Shown here: positions 37,628 to 46,002 of the stretch, piece after piece
How positions within the stretch are numbered: position 1 is the first letter of the stretch
How the letters are laid out: the number at the start of each line of letters is the position of its first letter
Assembly: GCF_050624435.1 (NCBI RefSeq)
Contig: NC_134542.1
Location: 7,994,497-8,058,496, forward strand
Source: Tenrec ecaudatus
Lineage: Eukaryota; Chordata; Mammalia; Afrosoricida; Tenrecidae
Reading direction: 5' to 3'
Length of the DNA: 64,000 bases
Notes under the pieces: model-generated
Told to the model about the DNA's origin: nothing
Seen by the model: the letters and a program-made list of their open reading frames with translations, nothing else
Database searches by the model: none
Translations under genes and position numbers: made by a program

Positions 37628-37815
37628 GTGCTCTCCAGTCGGTTCTGACCCCCCCCCCCCATACATGTGAGGAGCGGAACACAGCCGGCCCCACGCCATC
37701 TTCACACTCCTATGTCCGAGCCTGTCTTATCAAGGGCTTCCCTCTTTTCACCGCCCTCTACTTTACCAAGCATGACGTCCTTCCCTGGGGACTGGCGGTG
37801 TCCCAAACCCAGGAG
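37628..37815 (-). mobile_element. RTE LINE 3' end
   Basis: GTGCTCTCCAGTCGGTTCTG, then a 12-C run, then the RTE C-terminal region ending CTTTACCAAGCATGACGTCC. Confidence 0.75.
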
Positions 37816-37889
37816 CCCAAGAACACAGTTTAGAACAGCTTCGTCTGAAGCGGCCACCAGTTTCTGCCTGTTCTTGGGAATTGTTGGTA

Positions 37890-37990
37890 GTGATGGTGAT
37901 GGTGTTGATGTTGGTGTTGTTGGTAGTTTTGTTGTTGTTAGTGATGGCGTTGGTGTTGATATTGGTGTTGATACTTTTGTAGTTGCTGAT
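37890..37990. repeat. Degenerate TTG/GTTGAT trinucleotide repeat
   Basis: GTTGATGTTGGTGTTGTTGG and similar units repeat with substitutions, next to a truncated SINE. Confidence 0.8.
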
Positions 37991-37997
37991 GCTGAAG

Positions 37998-38070
37998 TCG
38001 TGTGCCCTTGAGTGGGTTTTGACCCATAGTTACCGCAAGTGACAGAGTAGAGCTGCCCCCTGGGGATTTT
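37998..38070 (-). mobile_element. Truncated AfroSINE
   Basis: CCCTTGAGTGGGTTTTGACC, then CAAGTGACAGAGTAGAGCTGC; only the 3' half of the SINE is present. Confidence 0.7.
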
Positions 38071-38199
38071 TGTTTGTTTATTTTCATTTGGTTCTTTTTT
38101 ATTATTTTGAAGATCTTAAACCTTCCCTGCCCATCCCCCTGAGCCTCTCCAAGAAGGAGCATTAACCTGTGGACATACAAGAGGCCTCCTGAGGTCTGC

Positions 38200-39112
38200 G
38201 CACACACACACACACACACACACACTGACACATCACACACACATACACACACACCCCACACTGACACATCTCACACACACACACACCCCCCACACTGACA
38301 CATCTCTCACACACACACACACACACACACTGACACATCTCACACACACATACACACACACCCCACACTGACACATCTCACACACACACACCCCACACTG
38401 ACACATCACACACACACCCCACACTGACACATCTCACACACACATACACACCCCACACTGACACATCTCACACACACATACACACCCCACACTGACACAT
38501 CTCACACACACATACACACCCCACACTGACACATCACACACACACCCCACACTGACACATCTCACACACACATACACACCCCACACTGACACATCACACA
38601 CACACCCCACACTGACACATCTCACACACACATACACACCCCACACTGACACATCACACACACACCCCACACTGACACATCTCACACACACACACACCCC
38701 CCACACTGACACATCTCACACATACACACCCCACACTGACACATCACACACACAACCCCACACTGACACATCACACACACACACACCCCACACTGACACA
38801 TCTCACACACACATACACACCCCACACTGACACATCACACACACACCCCACACTGACACATCTCACACACACACACACCCCACACTGACACATCTCACAC
38901 ACACACCCCACACTGACACATCACACACACAACCCCACACTGACACATCACACACACACACACCCCACACTGACACATCTCACACACACATACACACCCC
39001 ACACTGACACATCACACACACACACACCCCACACTGACACATCTCACACACACACCCCACACTGACACATCACACACACACACCCCACACTGACACATCT
39101 CACACACACACA

Positions 39113-39144
<32 letters not shown>
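38200..39144. repeat. CA-rich minisatellite with 60-bp higher-order unit
   Basis: Nearly a kilobase of CACACTGACACATC units separated by variable CA and CACCCC runs. From 38521 to 38640 two identical 60-bp units follow each other, and a third beginning at 38641 differs only near its end. Because 60 is a multiple of three and the sequence lacks stops, the minus strand stays open for long stretches (Cys/Val-rich); these frames are artefacts. Confidence 0.95.
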
Positions 39145-39149
<5 letters not shown>

Positions 39150-39211
39150 CCTCCCAGCCACCTTCTCAGGTCCCCTTTCTTTTAAATGAGCTATTTCTTT
39201 CTGTCTTTTGC

Positions 39212-39285
39212 CTGCCTGCCTTCCTTCCTTCCTTCCTCCCTCCCTCCCTCCCTCCCTTCCTTCCTCCCTCCCTTCCTTCCTTTCA
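39212..39285. repeat. Polypyrimidine (TTCC/CTCC)n tract
   Basis: CCTGCCTGCC followed by TTCC and TCCC units. The strand is purine-free for most of its length. Confidence 0.9.
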
Positions 39286-39477
39286 GGAATCACTAGATTC
39301 CCACTCAAGCCCCCCTCCCCCCCAGGACAGAGCAGCCTGTGTGTGCCCCACGGGGTCTTCAGTGACCTGCTCTTCAGAAGTCGATCCCCAGGCCTTTCTT
39401 CTGAGGGGGCGCTGAGTGGTCTCAGGCCTCTGGCCTCTTGGTGAGCAGCTGACGGAGTGCCCCACTGGCACTACCCG

Positions 39478-39670
39478 AAACCAAGAACACCAAACCGATT
39501 CCGACCCATCGTGACTCCGTGGGCAGAGTAGAAGTGCCGCACGGGTCTCCAAGGCTGTCCGTCTTTCAGAAGCAGACCGCTGCCACGCTCTGCCTCGGAG
39601 CCGCTGGTAGGTTTGTACTGCCGACCTTCTGGTTAACAAGGAGAGCTTAACAACTACAGGACGGCTCCTT
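39478..39670 (-). mobile_element. AfroSINE
   Basis: CCGATTCCGACCCATCGTGAC, GTCTCCAAGGCTGTCCGTC, TACTGCCGACCTTCTGG. Confidence 0.85.
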
Positions 39671-39685
39671 CCACAGAGATCTGAA

Positions 39686-40012
39686 AACCCAAACTCACCG
39701 CCATTGCGTTGAGTCCACTGCGACTCACGGTGCCCCTCAGGACCTGGTAGAACTGCCCCGGTGGGGTTCCAAGATCACTCTGAATGGCACGGGAATAATG
39801 GTGAGGCTGGCGCAGGACCGGGCACTGTTTCCTTCTGTGGTGCAGGGCGTCGTCCCAACTTGATGGCACCTACCAACAACCACAACCACAACAGCTCTTT
39901 ACAGGAGTTGAGAGCCTTGTCTTTCTCCTGAGGAGTGGCTGGTTTTGAACTCCTGATCTTGCGGTTGCAGCCCAACTCATAGCTCCCTGTGCCCCAGGGG
40001 TCCTGTGCCCCA
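39686..40012 (-). mobile_element. AfroSINE split by a short RTE insertion
   Basis: The minus-strand SINE (CAAACTCACCGCCATTGCG ... TTTTGAACTCCTGATCTTGC) is interrupted after CCAAGATCACTCT. SINE sequence resumes at CTCTTTACAGGAG near 39894. Confidence 0.82.
39782..39893 (+). mobile_element. 5'-truncated RTE LINE nested in an AfroSINE
   Basis: About 110 bases in forward orientation: GCGCAGGACCGGGCACTG, then CAACTTGATGGCACCTACC, and a CAACAACCACAACCACAAC tail. This shows the true 3' end and tail form of the RTE family. Confidence 0.85.
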
Positions 40013-40049
40013 GGGGTCCTGCGCCTGGATCTAGCCATCCTGGGAGTGT

Positions 40050-40170
40050 TTCATCATGGAGATGCACCACGACTTATTTTACCACCCCATTGCTAGGTAT
40101 GAAGGCTGCTTCCAATGCTTCATTCACAATACCTTTGCGAGGGAATCCCGGGATGGCGTTTTAGAACTGG
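40050..40170 (-). mobile_element. Possible old L1 fragment
   Basis: The segment ending TTCATTCACAATACC resembles, in reverse, part of the 3' region of old L1 elements. Low certainty. Confidence 0.35.
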
Positions 40171-40365
40171 ATTCACTCCAGTGTGAGTATTTAAATCGAC
40201 TTCTGAAAAGGTGGAGTCATGTATACTCCCCAATAGAGGATGAGCACACCATCCCCACCCCCTCTACACCCCAACTCTTAGCCTTCTCTGTCTTTTCCCT
40301 TTCCCCGGTTGGTGGCAAATAGGGAGCTCTAATTGCTGTCACAGCCTGCACTTCATAATTATTTG

Positions 40366-40565
40366 AGCCCTGGTGATACTGTCAGATGAGCCCTGGACGG
40401 GTAACCACAAGGTCGGCAGTTCAAAACCCCCAGTGGCTCCCTGGGAGAAAGAGGAGGCATTCTATTCCTGTAAAGTGTTAATCTCAGAAACGCACGGTGG
40501 CAGCTCTACTCAGCTCTATGGGGTTGCCATGAGCCGTCATGGACTTGATGGCAGTGAGTTTGGGA
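40366..40565 (+). mobile_element. AfroSINE
   Basis: GAGCCCTGGTGATACTGTC, AACCACAAGGTCGGCAGTTC, and the tail GGACTTGATGGCAGTGAGTT. Confidence 0.9.
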
Positions 40566-40570
40566 TTTGT

Positions 40571-40657
40571 TTCTCCAGCGGAACAGCTGACGGCTTTGAA
40601 CCGCTGACCTTGCCATTGGCAGCCCAGCACATAAGCACTGGGCTACCAGGCTTCCTG
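40571..40657 (-). mobile_element. AfroSINE head fragment
   Basis: TTGAACCGCTGACCTTGCC, TTGGCAGCCCAGCAC and GGGCTACCAGGCTTCC in reverse orientation, tail to tail with the forward copy at 40366. Confidence 0.8.
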
Positions 40658-40941
40658 AGAACCCCCTTTTTGGCTGGCCCATTTGTGGGTCAGGAATACG
40701 GAAAGGCTCCACTGGTGTCTCACAGGCAAATGCAGTCAGATGTCAGCTGTGGCTACAGCCAGACTCCGCTTCCCATGTCAGCAAGCTAAGCACAGGCTGA
40801 CTGGTGCTTGCTAACCTGGAGAGAACTTCTCTGTCTGTCTGGCGTCTATCTCCCCTCCCCACGCAGCATTTCCCTGTAGAATCAAAGCCTCTCTTCAAAT
40901 GTCCACCCCCCCACCCCACCCCCACCAAAGATGGAGGGTGC

Positions 40942-41074
40942 AAGAAGCCAGGAAAGCCTGGACTGACTTGTGCTTACTGCCAGTCTGCAGTGCACAATGC
41001 CACGTGGTGAAACCCCACGATTCACTACAGACTAGTAAGTAAGCACAAGTAAGCCGGTGCTTATCTGGCTTCTT
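40942..41074. repeat. Large imperfect palindrome (about 51-bp arms, 30-base spacer)
   Basis: Left arm 40942-40992 opens with AAGAAGCCAG and contains ACTTGTGCTTACT; right arm 41023-41074 contains AGTAAGCACAAGT and closes with CTGGCTTCTT. Most positions pair. A third related segment (AGCAAGCTAAGCACAGGCTG) lies at about 40780-40818. Size and symmetry suggest a foldback or MITE-like element of a family I do not recognise. Confidence 0.75.
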
Positions 41075-41276
41075 GGGTGAAGGTTGGGGGGTCGGTTGGA
41101 AGAACAAGATGGCCTACCCGCCCCGAGCTGGCCCGCTGCCACCGGTATCTGCTGGCTAGGAACTGGAGCGCCCTCTTGTGTCCGCAGGAGAGTCCCACTT
41201 CTGCAGGCCATGGATCCCCAGGGTCCCCGCAGAACTGGGAGGACCCTGCTTGGTCTGGTTGGGCCTCTCCATGCCA

Positions 41277-41451
41277 CCCAGTCTAATCGGACTCACAGCG
41301 ACCCTACGAACAGCCCGGTGGGTTTACGAGACTGTCGCTCTTTAGCAGAGCAGAAAGCCCCATCTTTCTCCCTCGGAGAGGCTGGTGGTTTCAATCTGCT
41401 GTCCGTGAGGTCGAAGTCCAGAACGTAACCACTACCCCACGGAAGCTCCTC
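41277..41451 (-). mobile_element. AfroSINE
   Basis: CCAGTCTAATCGGACTCACAG, GGTTTACGAGACTGTCGCTC, then CACTACCCCACGGAAGCTCC. Confidence 0.85.
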
Positions 41452-41911
41452 TGTGGACCTACACTGTCGTGTCCAGCACGTTCTATGGGTGAGGAGCAGG
41501 CCACTGAGGTCAGTCCAGTCTCAAAGGGAAGAGGCAGAGAGCCCATCTCCACGTGGGAGGGGTCTCCACGAATTGACAGCTGTGCTTTAATTTTATTATT
41601 TAAATAATAATTCTATTGACATCTCTTACTCGTTCCAATAGATCCTTTCCCTTCACGCACAGTTCTGTTCTTCAGTCCCATCGGGTGGGGTTTGTACACT
41701 CATCAACGCTGTCAACTTCCCCCTCCCCTCACTCCCCGTACCCTCCAGGCACCGTTACTCCTGTCAGTGTCTCTGAGGGGTCACCTGTCTTGACTACCAT
41801 GTACTGAGCGATCCCAAGTGAACAGATGGACACGCACAAGTCTAACATGACCCATGAGGGATATTGCGTACGGACCGCAATAGAAGAGGAGGACATCTTA
41901 AAGGACTAAAG
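41452..41911. other. Unrecognised sequence, possibly old LINE
   Basis: 41580-41810 is AT-rich at its left end and may be a reversed LINE 3' end; I cannot name the family. Confidence 0.3.
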
Positions 41912-42121
41912 CAGTGGGTCTCAGCCTCCCTGATGCACATACGACCCTTTAATACAGTTCTTCACGGTGTGGTGACCCCGTAGGTGGGCGTATCTGCATG
42001 TGGACGGACCCGCCTGGAGACGGATAGAGAAGCGGTGTCTCAGTTCCTAAGACCATCGAAATATGGTCTTAGGCGACCCCTGTGAAAGGGGCATTCGATC
42101 CCCACAGGTTGAGAACCACTG
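41912..42121 (-). mobile_element. SPIN-type hAT transposon, longer variant (210 bp)
   Basis: CAGTGGGTCTCAGCC to CAGGTTGAGAACCACTG. It retains the SPIN segment with CCTAAGACCATCGAAATATGG, then TCTTAGGCGACCCCTGTG, which the other copies here lack. Flanking octamers GACTAAAG and GACGAGAG match at 6 of 8. Confidence 0.9.
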
Positions 42122-42200
42122 GACGAGAGGCTAGTGATGTGGTTCATCAGTGCCACTCCCCACCCTCCATTTATCCTCCGTTCTGTGAGGCCCTTCACTA

Positions 42201-42419
42201 AGGTGACCAGATTTTAACATTGGTAAAGCGGGACACCAGTGGGACACCACTGATAAAACTTACATCCTGGTGAAATAGCCACATGGCAGTCGAAAACCGT
42301 ATACCCTAGCTTGTCGTGCATTCTTTCCAAAAGTCGGGACTTTTTTAAAACACCGCGGGACGTGGGGAAATTATTAAAAATCGGGGCTGTCCCGCCAAAA
42401 GCGGGACGTCTGGTCACCT
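42201..42419. mobile_element. Short inverted-repeat DNA transposon flanked by TA
   Basis: AGGTGACCAGA at the left and TCTGGTCACCT at the right are perfect inverted repeats, and TA flanks both ends (42199-42200, 42420-42421). Inside, GTAAAGCGGGACAC and CCCGCCAAAAGCGGGACG carry related GGGAC motifs. It is non-coding. TA flanks suggest Tc1/mariner; hAT origin cannot be excluded because an 8-bp duplication is not clear. Confidence 0.75.
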
Positions 42420-42496
42420 TATTCTAAGAGGGAAGCCAGTTGTGTTACTGGTGGACTCTGGGTCTCCATGCATCCAGTCCCCTCCATATCAATTTA

Positions 42497-43396
42497 TTTT
42501 ATTTTATTGTTGATATTTTTGGTTTAATGAGCTGTAACTACTTCAATTACAATTTTATGCAATGCAGACATAAATATTACATTCTATAAAAAAGAACTAT
42601 AGAAGAAATTAAATAACCAAAACAAGAGCATGTTTTCTAGAAATAAGTCATAAGAGTAAAGAAAAGGTCACAAAATAGCTGCAGTAAATCTTACACAATG
42701 GAGTTCACATTATACAATATAATGTAGCTTCAATGTACAGACAAATCAAGTATAGTATCAATGGCATATGGATTTTCACTGTACATTTAGATGAATTGTG
42801 CAGATTTATTTATACTTCTACACACCCCTGGCTACTCTTTAAAAGGAAATTTCTCTGGTTTATATAAGAGAAACAACTAATTGTTATTGCTGTTGTCATT
42901 AGATAATGTCAAGTCAGTTTTAACTCATAGTGATTATATGTGCGACAGAACAAAATGCTGCCAGGCCTGCATAATCCCCCCAATCATGACCATTTCCAGT
43001 ATATTTTGATGAAACACGAGTTGAAGGCAGAAAATGGTTTATTTTAAGTTATAGTTATGTGTCTAATCTAGCAAACTATAAATGTGTGCTAATGAATATA
43101 AAATCTCAAAGATTATGAACCAGAAAATGTAAAGTCATTAAATGATAAGAAAATCCTAATGAATTTTCTAGAAAGTAAAAGTTTCCATAAACGACTAAGA
43201 ATATTCTCAGACTCTGAGTGACAAGTGATTATTTATAGGAACCAGACATAAGAGAGATCATAAATTAACACAAAGTGTCTTTGATCACTATTTACTAGAA
43301 CACCTATTATGTAACAGAAATGTTCAAGTCATGAAGATATAAGAGGTCAAAAAACTGACAACAGAAGGTCAAAGGCATAAATCTATAAATCTGACG
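42497..43396 (-). pseudogene. 900-bp AT-rich retro-inserted block, possible retrocopied 3' UTR
   Basis: Bounded by an exact 12-bp duplication, CATATCAATTTA, at 42485-42496 and 43397-43408. The minus strand ends in AATAAAATAAAA right at the left duplicate, as expected for a poly(A) tail with its signal. Composition is strikingly AT-rich between GC-richer flanks. It contains an embedded RTE 3'-end fragment at about 42884-43005. No coding frame is seen, and the sense strand reads like an mRNA 3' UTR. The source transcript is not recognised; an unfamiliar LINE segment is the alternative. Confidence 0.7.
42884..43005 (-). mobile_element. RTE 3'-end fragment inside the AT-rich block
   Basis: TGTCAAGTCAGTTTTAACTC, then ATAGTGATTATATGTGCGAC and AACAAAATGCTGCCAGGCC: a strongly AT-shifted RTE terminus. 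Confidence 0.7.
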
Positions 43397-43423
43397 CATA
43401 TCAATTTAGATGCGTGTTTTTTG

Positions 43424-43606
43424 AACCCCTGATACCTCTTCTTGTTGGCACCTCGTGATCACACAGGCTGGTGTGCTTCTTCCACGTGGGCTTTGTTGGT
43501 TCCCTGTTAGATGGCTGCTTGTTTAACTACAAGCCTTTAAGACCCCAGACACTGTATCTTTTGATAGCCGGGCACCATCAGCTTTCTTCACCACATGTGC
43601 TTGACA
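43424..43606 (-). mobile_element. LINE-type fragment
   Basis: GATCACACAGGCTGGTGTGC and GATAGCCGGGCACCATCAGC are shared with the inserts at 7132 and 28142. Confidence 0.7.
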
Positions 43607-44160
43607 AAGTGTCCCACTTTGTGATCTTGGTCAGTTGGGTTGAGCTGTGTGTCTGTCACCTGCAACCCAGGAGTCCCGGCAAATGTAGGAACTGTGTCCG
43701 GAACCAGCTTGCCCTGGCAGGCCTGCAGTAAACCCAGAGAGCCGAGACCTTTGCACGTGGCAGCTCCCCATGGCCTCCGCTGCCCGGCAGCACATGTCCG
43801 AGGCCCTCCTTGGCTGTCTCTCCACGCCGCTTGGCTCTCATTGCGTCTTGACCAGGCAGTTCTTCCTTCTTCCTTCTCTCTCCCAACGGGCCAGCCGTGC
43901 CCCTCTGCCCATCACCTGATACCAGGCTGGGCCCCCTCTGAGCCAGGAAACTCTTGGTGGGTAATAGCTGTCTGCCTCCAACCAAGGGGCATCCAGAGGC
44001 TCCAAGCCCCAGCATCCGGAACTGGTGGTAGCTACTGACCACAGAGAGCCGGGCCTGGCCTCTGTCCCTATTGCTTTATGCAGCAGCTATGAACCCGTAC
44101 ACCTGCCTCTGAAGGTTGAAATCCTGACCCTAAGTCCTCCCATCAATGTTATGGTGTATT

Positions 44161-44204
<44 letters not shown>

Positions 44205-44647
44205 CCCCGAGTCTCAGGGAGGGATGGCAGGAAGCAGGATGGCAGGAATCTGTGGCGACACAGATTCCAATGATGATACTGCTGACGTGTGAGGTGATGT
44301 GACGAGGTTCGGCCGCTTTCTCCCCCACTACGACGTCAGTCATCCTATGGAATTGAGACACGCCTTCAGCAATGAGCACAAGCATCCAGCCTTCGGAGAG
44401 TGACGTCCCTGGAGCCGTCCGTGCCACCGAGGGAGAGCATTTGGCTGGGGGAAACACATCTGTCACAAAAGGACCGATTCTGTAGAGCCCACCTCCCTGC
44501 AGCTTCCAGGACAGGCAAACACACGGGCAGCCGTCTGAGTAGTCCCCAGGGGCAGATGTGGGGGCCAAGAGGGAGTGACTGCAGGAGCACCGAGGCCCTG
44601 CTGAAGGTGAGGAGAACACTAGAGGGGGACAGGGACCTTAGGAGAAG
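43607..44647. other. Unrecognised sequence
   Basis: Contains one CA microsatellite (listed separately). The long frames on both strands around 43640-44040 overlap each other and show no domain. Confidence 0.35.
44164..44203. repeat. (CA)n microsatellite
   Basis: About 20 uninterrupted CA units. Confidence 0.97.
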
Positions 44648-44848
44648 CTACACCAAACTCCCTGCCATCAAGTGGGCACCAGCTCACAGCGACCCTACAG
44701 GACAGGGGAGAGCTGCCCCTGTGGGTTTCTGGAGTGGTCACTCTGCATAGGAGTCGAGAGCCTCACCCTTCCCCCTTGGCGTTTTCGGACTGTCAATCTT
44801 GTGATCAGCAGCCCCACCCGTAGCCACTGTGCCAACCAGGGCTCCTGA
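44648..44848 (-). mobile_element. AfroSINE
   Basis: CAAACTCCCTGCCATCAAGTG, GACCCTACAGGACAGGGGAG, ending CAACCAGGGCTCC. Confidence 0.87.
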
Positions 44849-44913
44849 CGGTGCGTGGCATGTCCAAATAATTCACGTCAGTGAATAAAGCAGGCTGAGA
44901 GGATGGATGGTTT

Positions 44914-44915
<2 letters not shown>

Positions 44916-44952
<37 letters not shown>
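44916..44952. repeat. (CA)n microsatellite
   Basis: About 18 CA units. Confidence 0.96.
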
Positions 44953-44956
<4 letters not shown>

Positions 44957-45149
44957 GTCACCCAGAGGACCCTGTGGGCACATCAGCTATGTGCTAACTG
45001 AAAGGATGGACAGAGCTGGGATCCAGCCACCGATCCAGGGGGGAAAGACTTGGCGCGGGGCTCAGGGACAGGTCATGGGGCAGCTCTGGCATGTCACCGG
45101 GCGGGTTCCTGAGGAGGATTGGCCTGACGGCTCCCAACACCCACAGCAG

Positions 45150-45330
45150 GAGCCCAGGGCGTGCAGTGGTTCAGCCCTGGACGGCGAACAGGAAGGTGGG
45201 GGCTCTAAGCCAGCAGCTGCTCTGCAGGAGAGAGATGTGGCACCCTGAGCCCCTGGTGGGGCGCTGTGCCGTCACATGGGGGTGCCCTGAGCCTGAACTG
45301 ACTTGACAGCCCGCAGTACCAACAGCCAGG
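45150..45330 (+). mobile_element. Diverged AfroSINE
   Basis: Head-like GGGCGTGCAGTGGTTCAG and tail-like GAACTGACTTGACAGCCCGC with a weakly conserved body between. Confidence 0.5.
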
Positions 45331-45357
45331 AAGCCTAGGGCATTGCAGGCGCCGCAG

Positions 45358-45359
<2 letters not shown>

Positions 45360-45403
<44 letters not shown>

Positions 45404-45418
45404 TGTGTGCGCGCGCGC
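45360..45418. repeat. (TG)n and (CG)n microsatellite
   Basis: A TG tract with one interruption ends in GCGCGCGCG. Another CGCGCGC run occurs at about 45462. Confidence 0.95.
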
Positions 45419-45802
45419 AGCTGGGGTCTTCTCAATCAGCGCAATGGTATTAGGCACGCACGCGCGCGCTTGCTGAACAGCGTGGCAGGCGGAGCCTCTG
45501 CCCTGGGGGCCTGATGTCTGAGCACCTCGGGTGTGTGCCCCATGGCCCTGAACAAGCCGGGTGCTGGGGAGAGTTGCCCCTGTCCCCTGCCACAGCCAGG
45601 TGATCCAAGCACACCAGACTGGGACCCCTGCTCCCAGCCCAGGAGGGAGTGTTGGCTGGCACAGAGTGGACGGAGGGGCCTCCGCCAGGCTGAGTCTTTT
45701 GAAGATGGATCCCAGCACCTAGTCACTCAGCAACTCCACGGCTTCCCTGAGCTCCTGGGGACCCTGCGTGGAACCTCTTTCTCACGGGAATTAACTAACC
45801 TG
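45419..45802. other. Unrecognised GC-rich sequence
   Basis: No gene recognised; the overlapping minus-strand frames are histidine/threonine-rich through the neighbouring microsatellite. Confidence 0.35.
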
Positions 45803-46002
45803 GAGGAGCCCCGAGAGTACCTTACGCATGGGATGCTAGCCTCAGGGTCGGCGGTTTGAAACCACCAGCCACTCCCCGGGAGAAAGACGAGGCTTTCTAC
45901 TTCTGTGAAGAGTGACAGTCTCGGGATCTCACAGGGGCGGGTCTGCCCTGTCCTGTGGGGTCGCTGTGAGGGGCACCCGCTAGATGGGGGTGAGTTTGGA
46001 TG
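45803..46002 (+). mobile_element. AfroSINE
   Basis: GGGTCGGCGGTTTGAAACCAC, GAGAAAGACGAGGCTTTC, CTGCCCTGTCCTGTGGGGTC, and the tail GGGGGTGAGTTTGG. Confidence 0.9.

Noticed and set aside
38200-39144. Long Cys/Val-rich minus-strand frames that look like a repeat protein
   Set aside because: They are translation of a CA-rich minisatellite with no stops and a period divisible by three.
38200-39144. CRISPR-like direct repeats with spacers
   Set aside because: Unit lengths vary, the spacers are themselves CA repeats, and the context is mammalian.
42485-43408. AT-rich block as horizontally acquired or organellar DNA
   Set aside because: The 12-bp target duplication, A-rich tail and an embedded RTE fragment are explained by ordinary retrotransposition of a host transcript or LINE.
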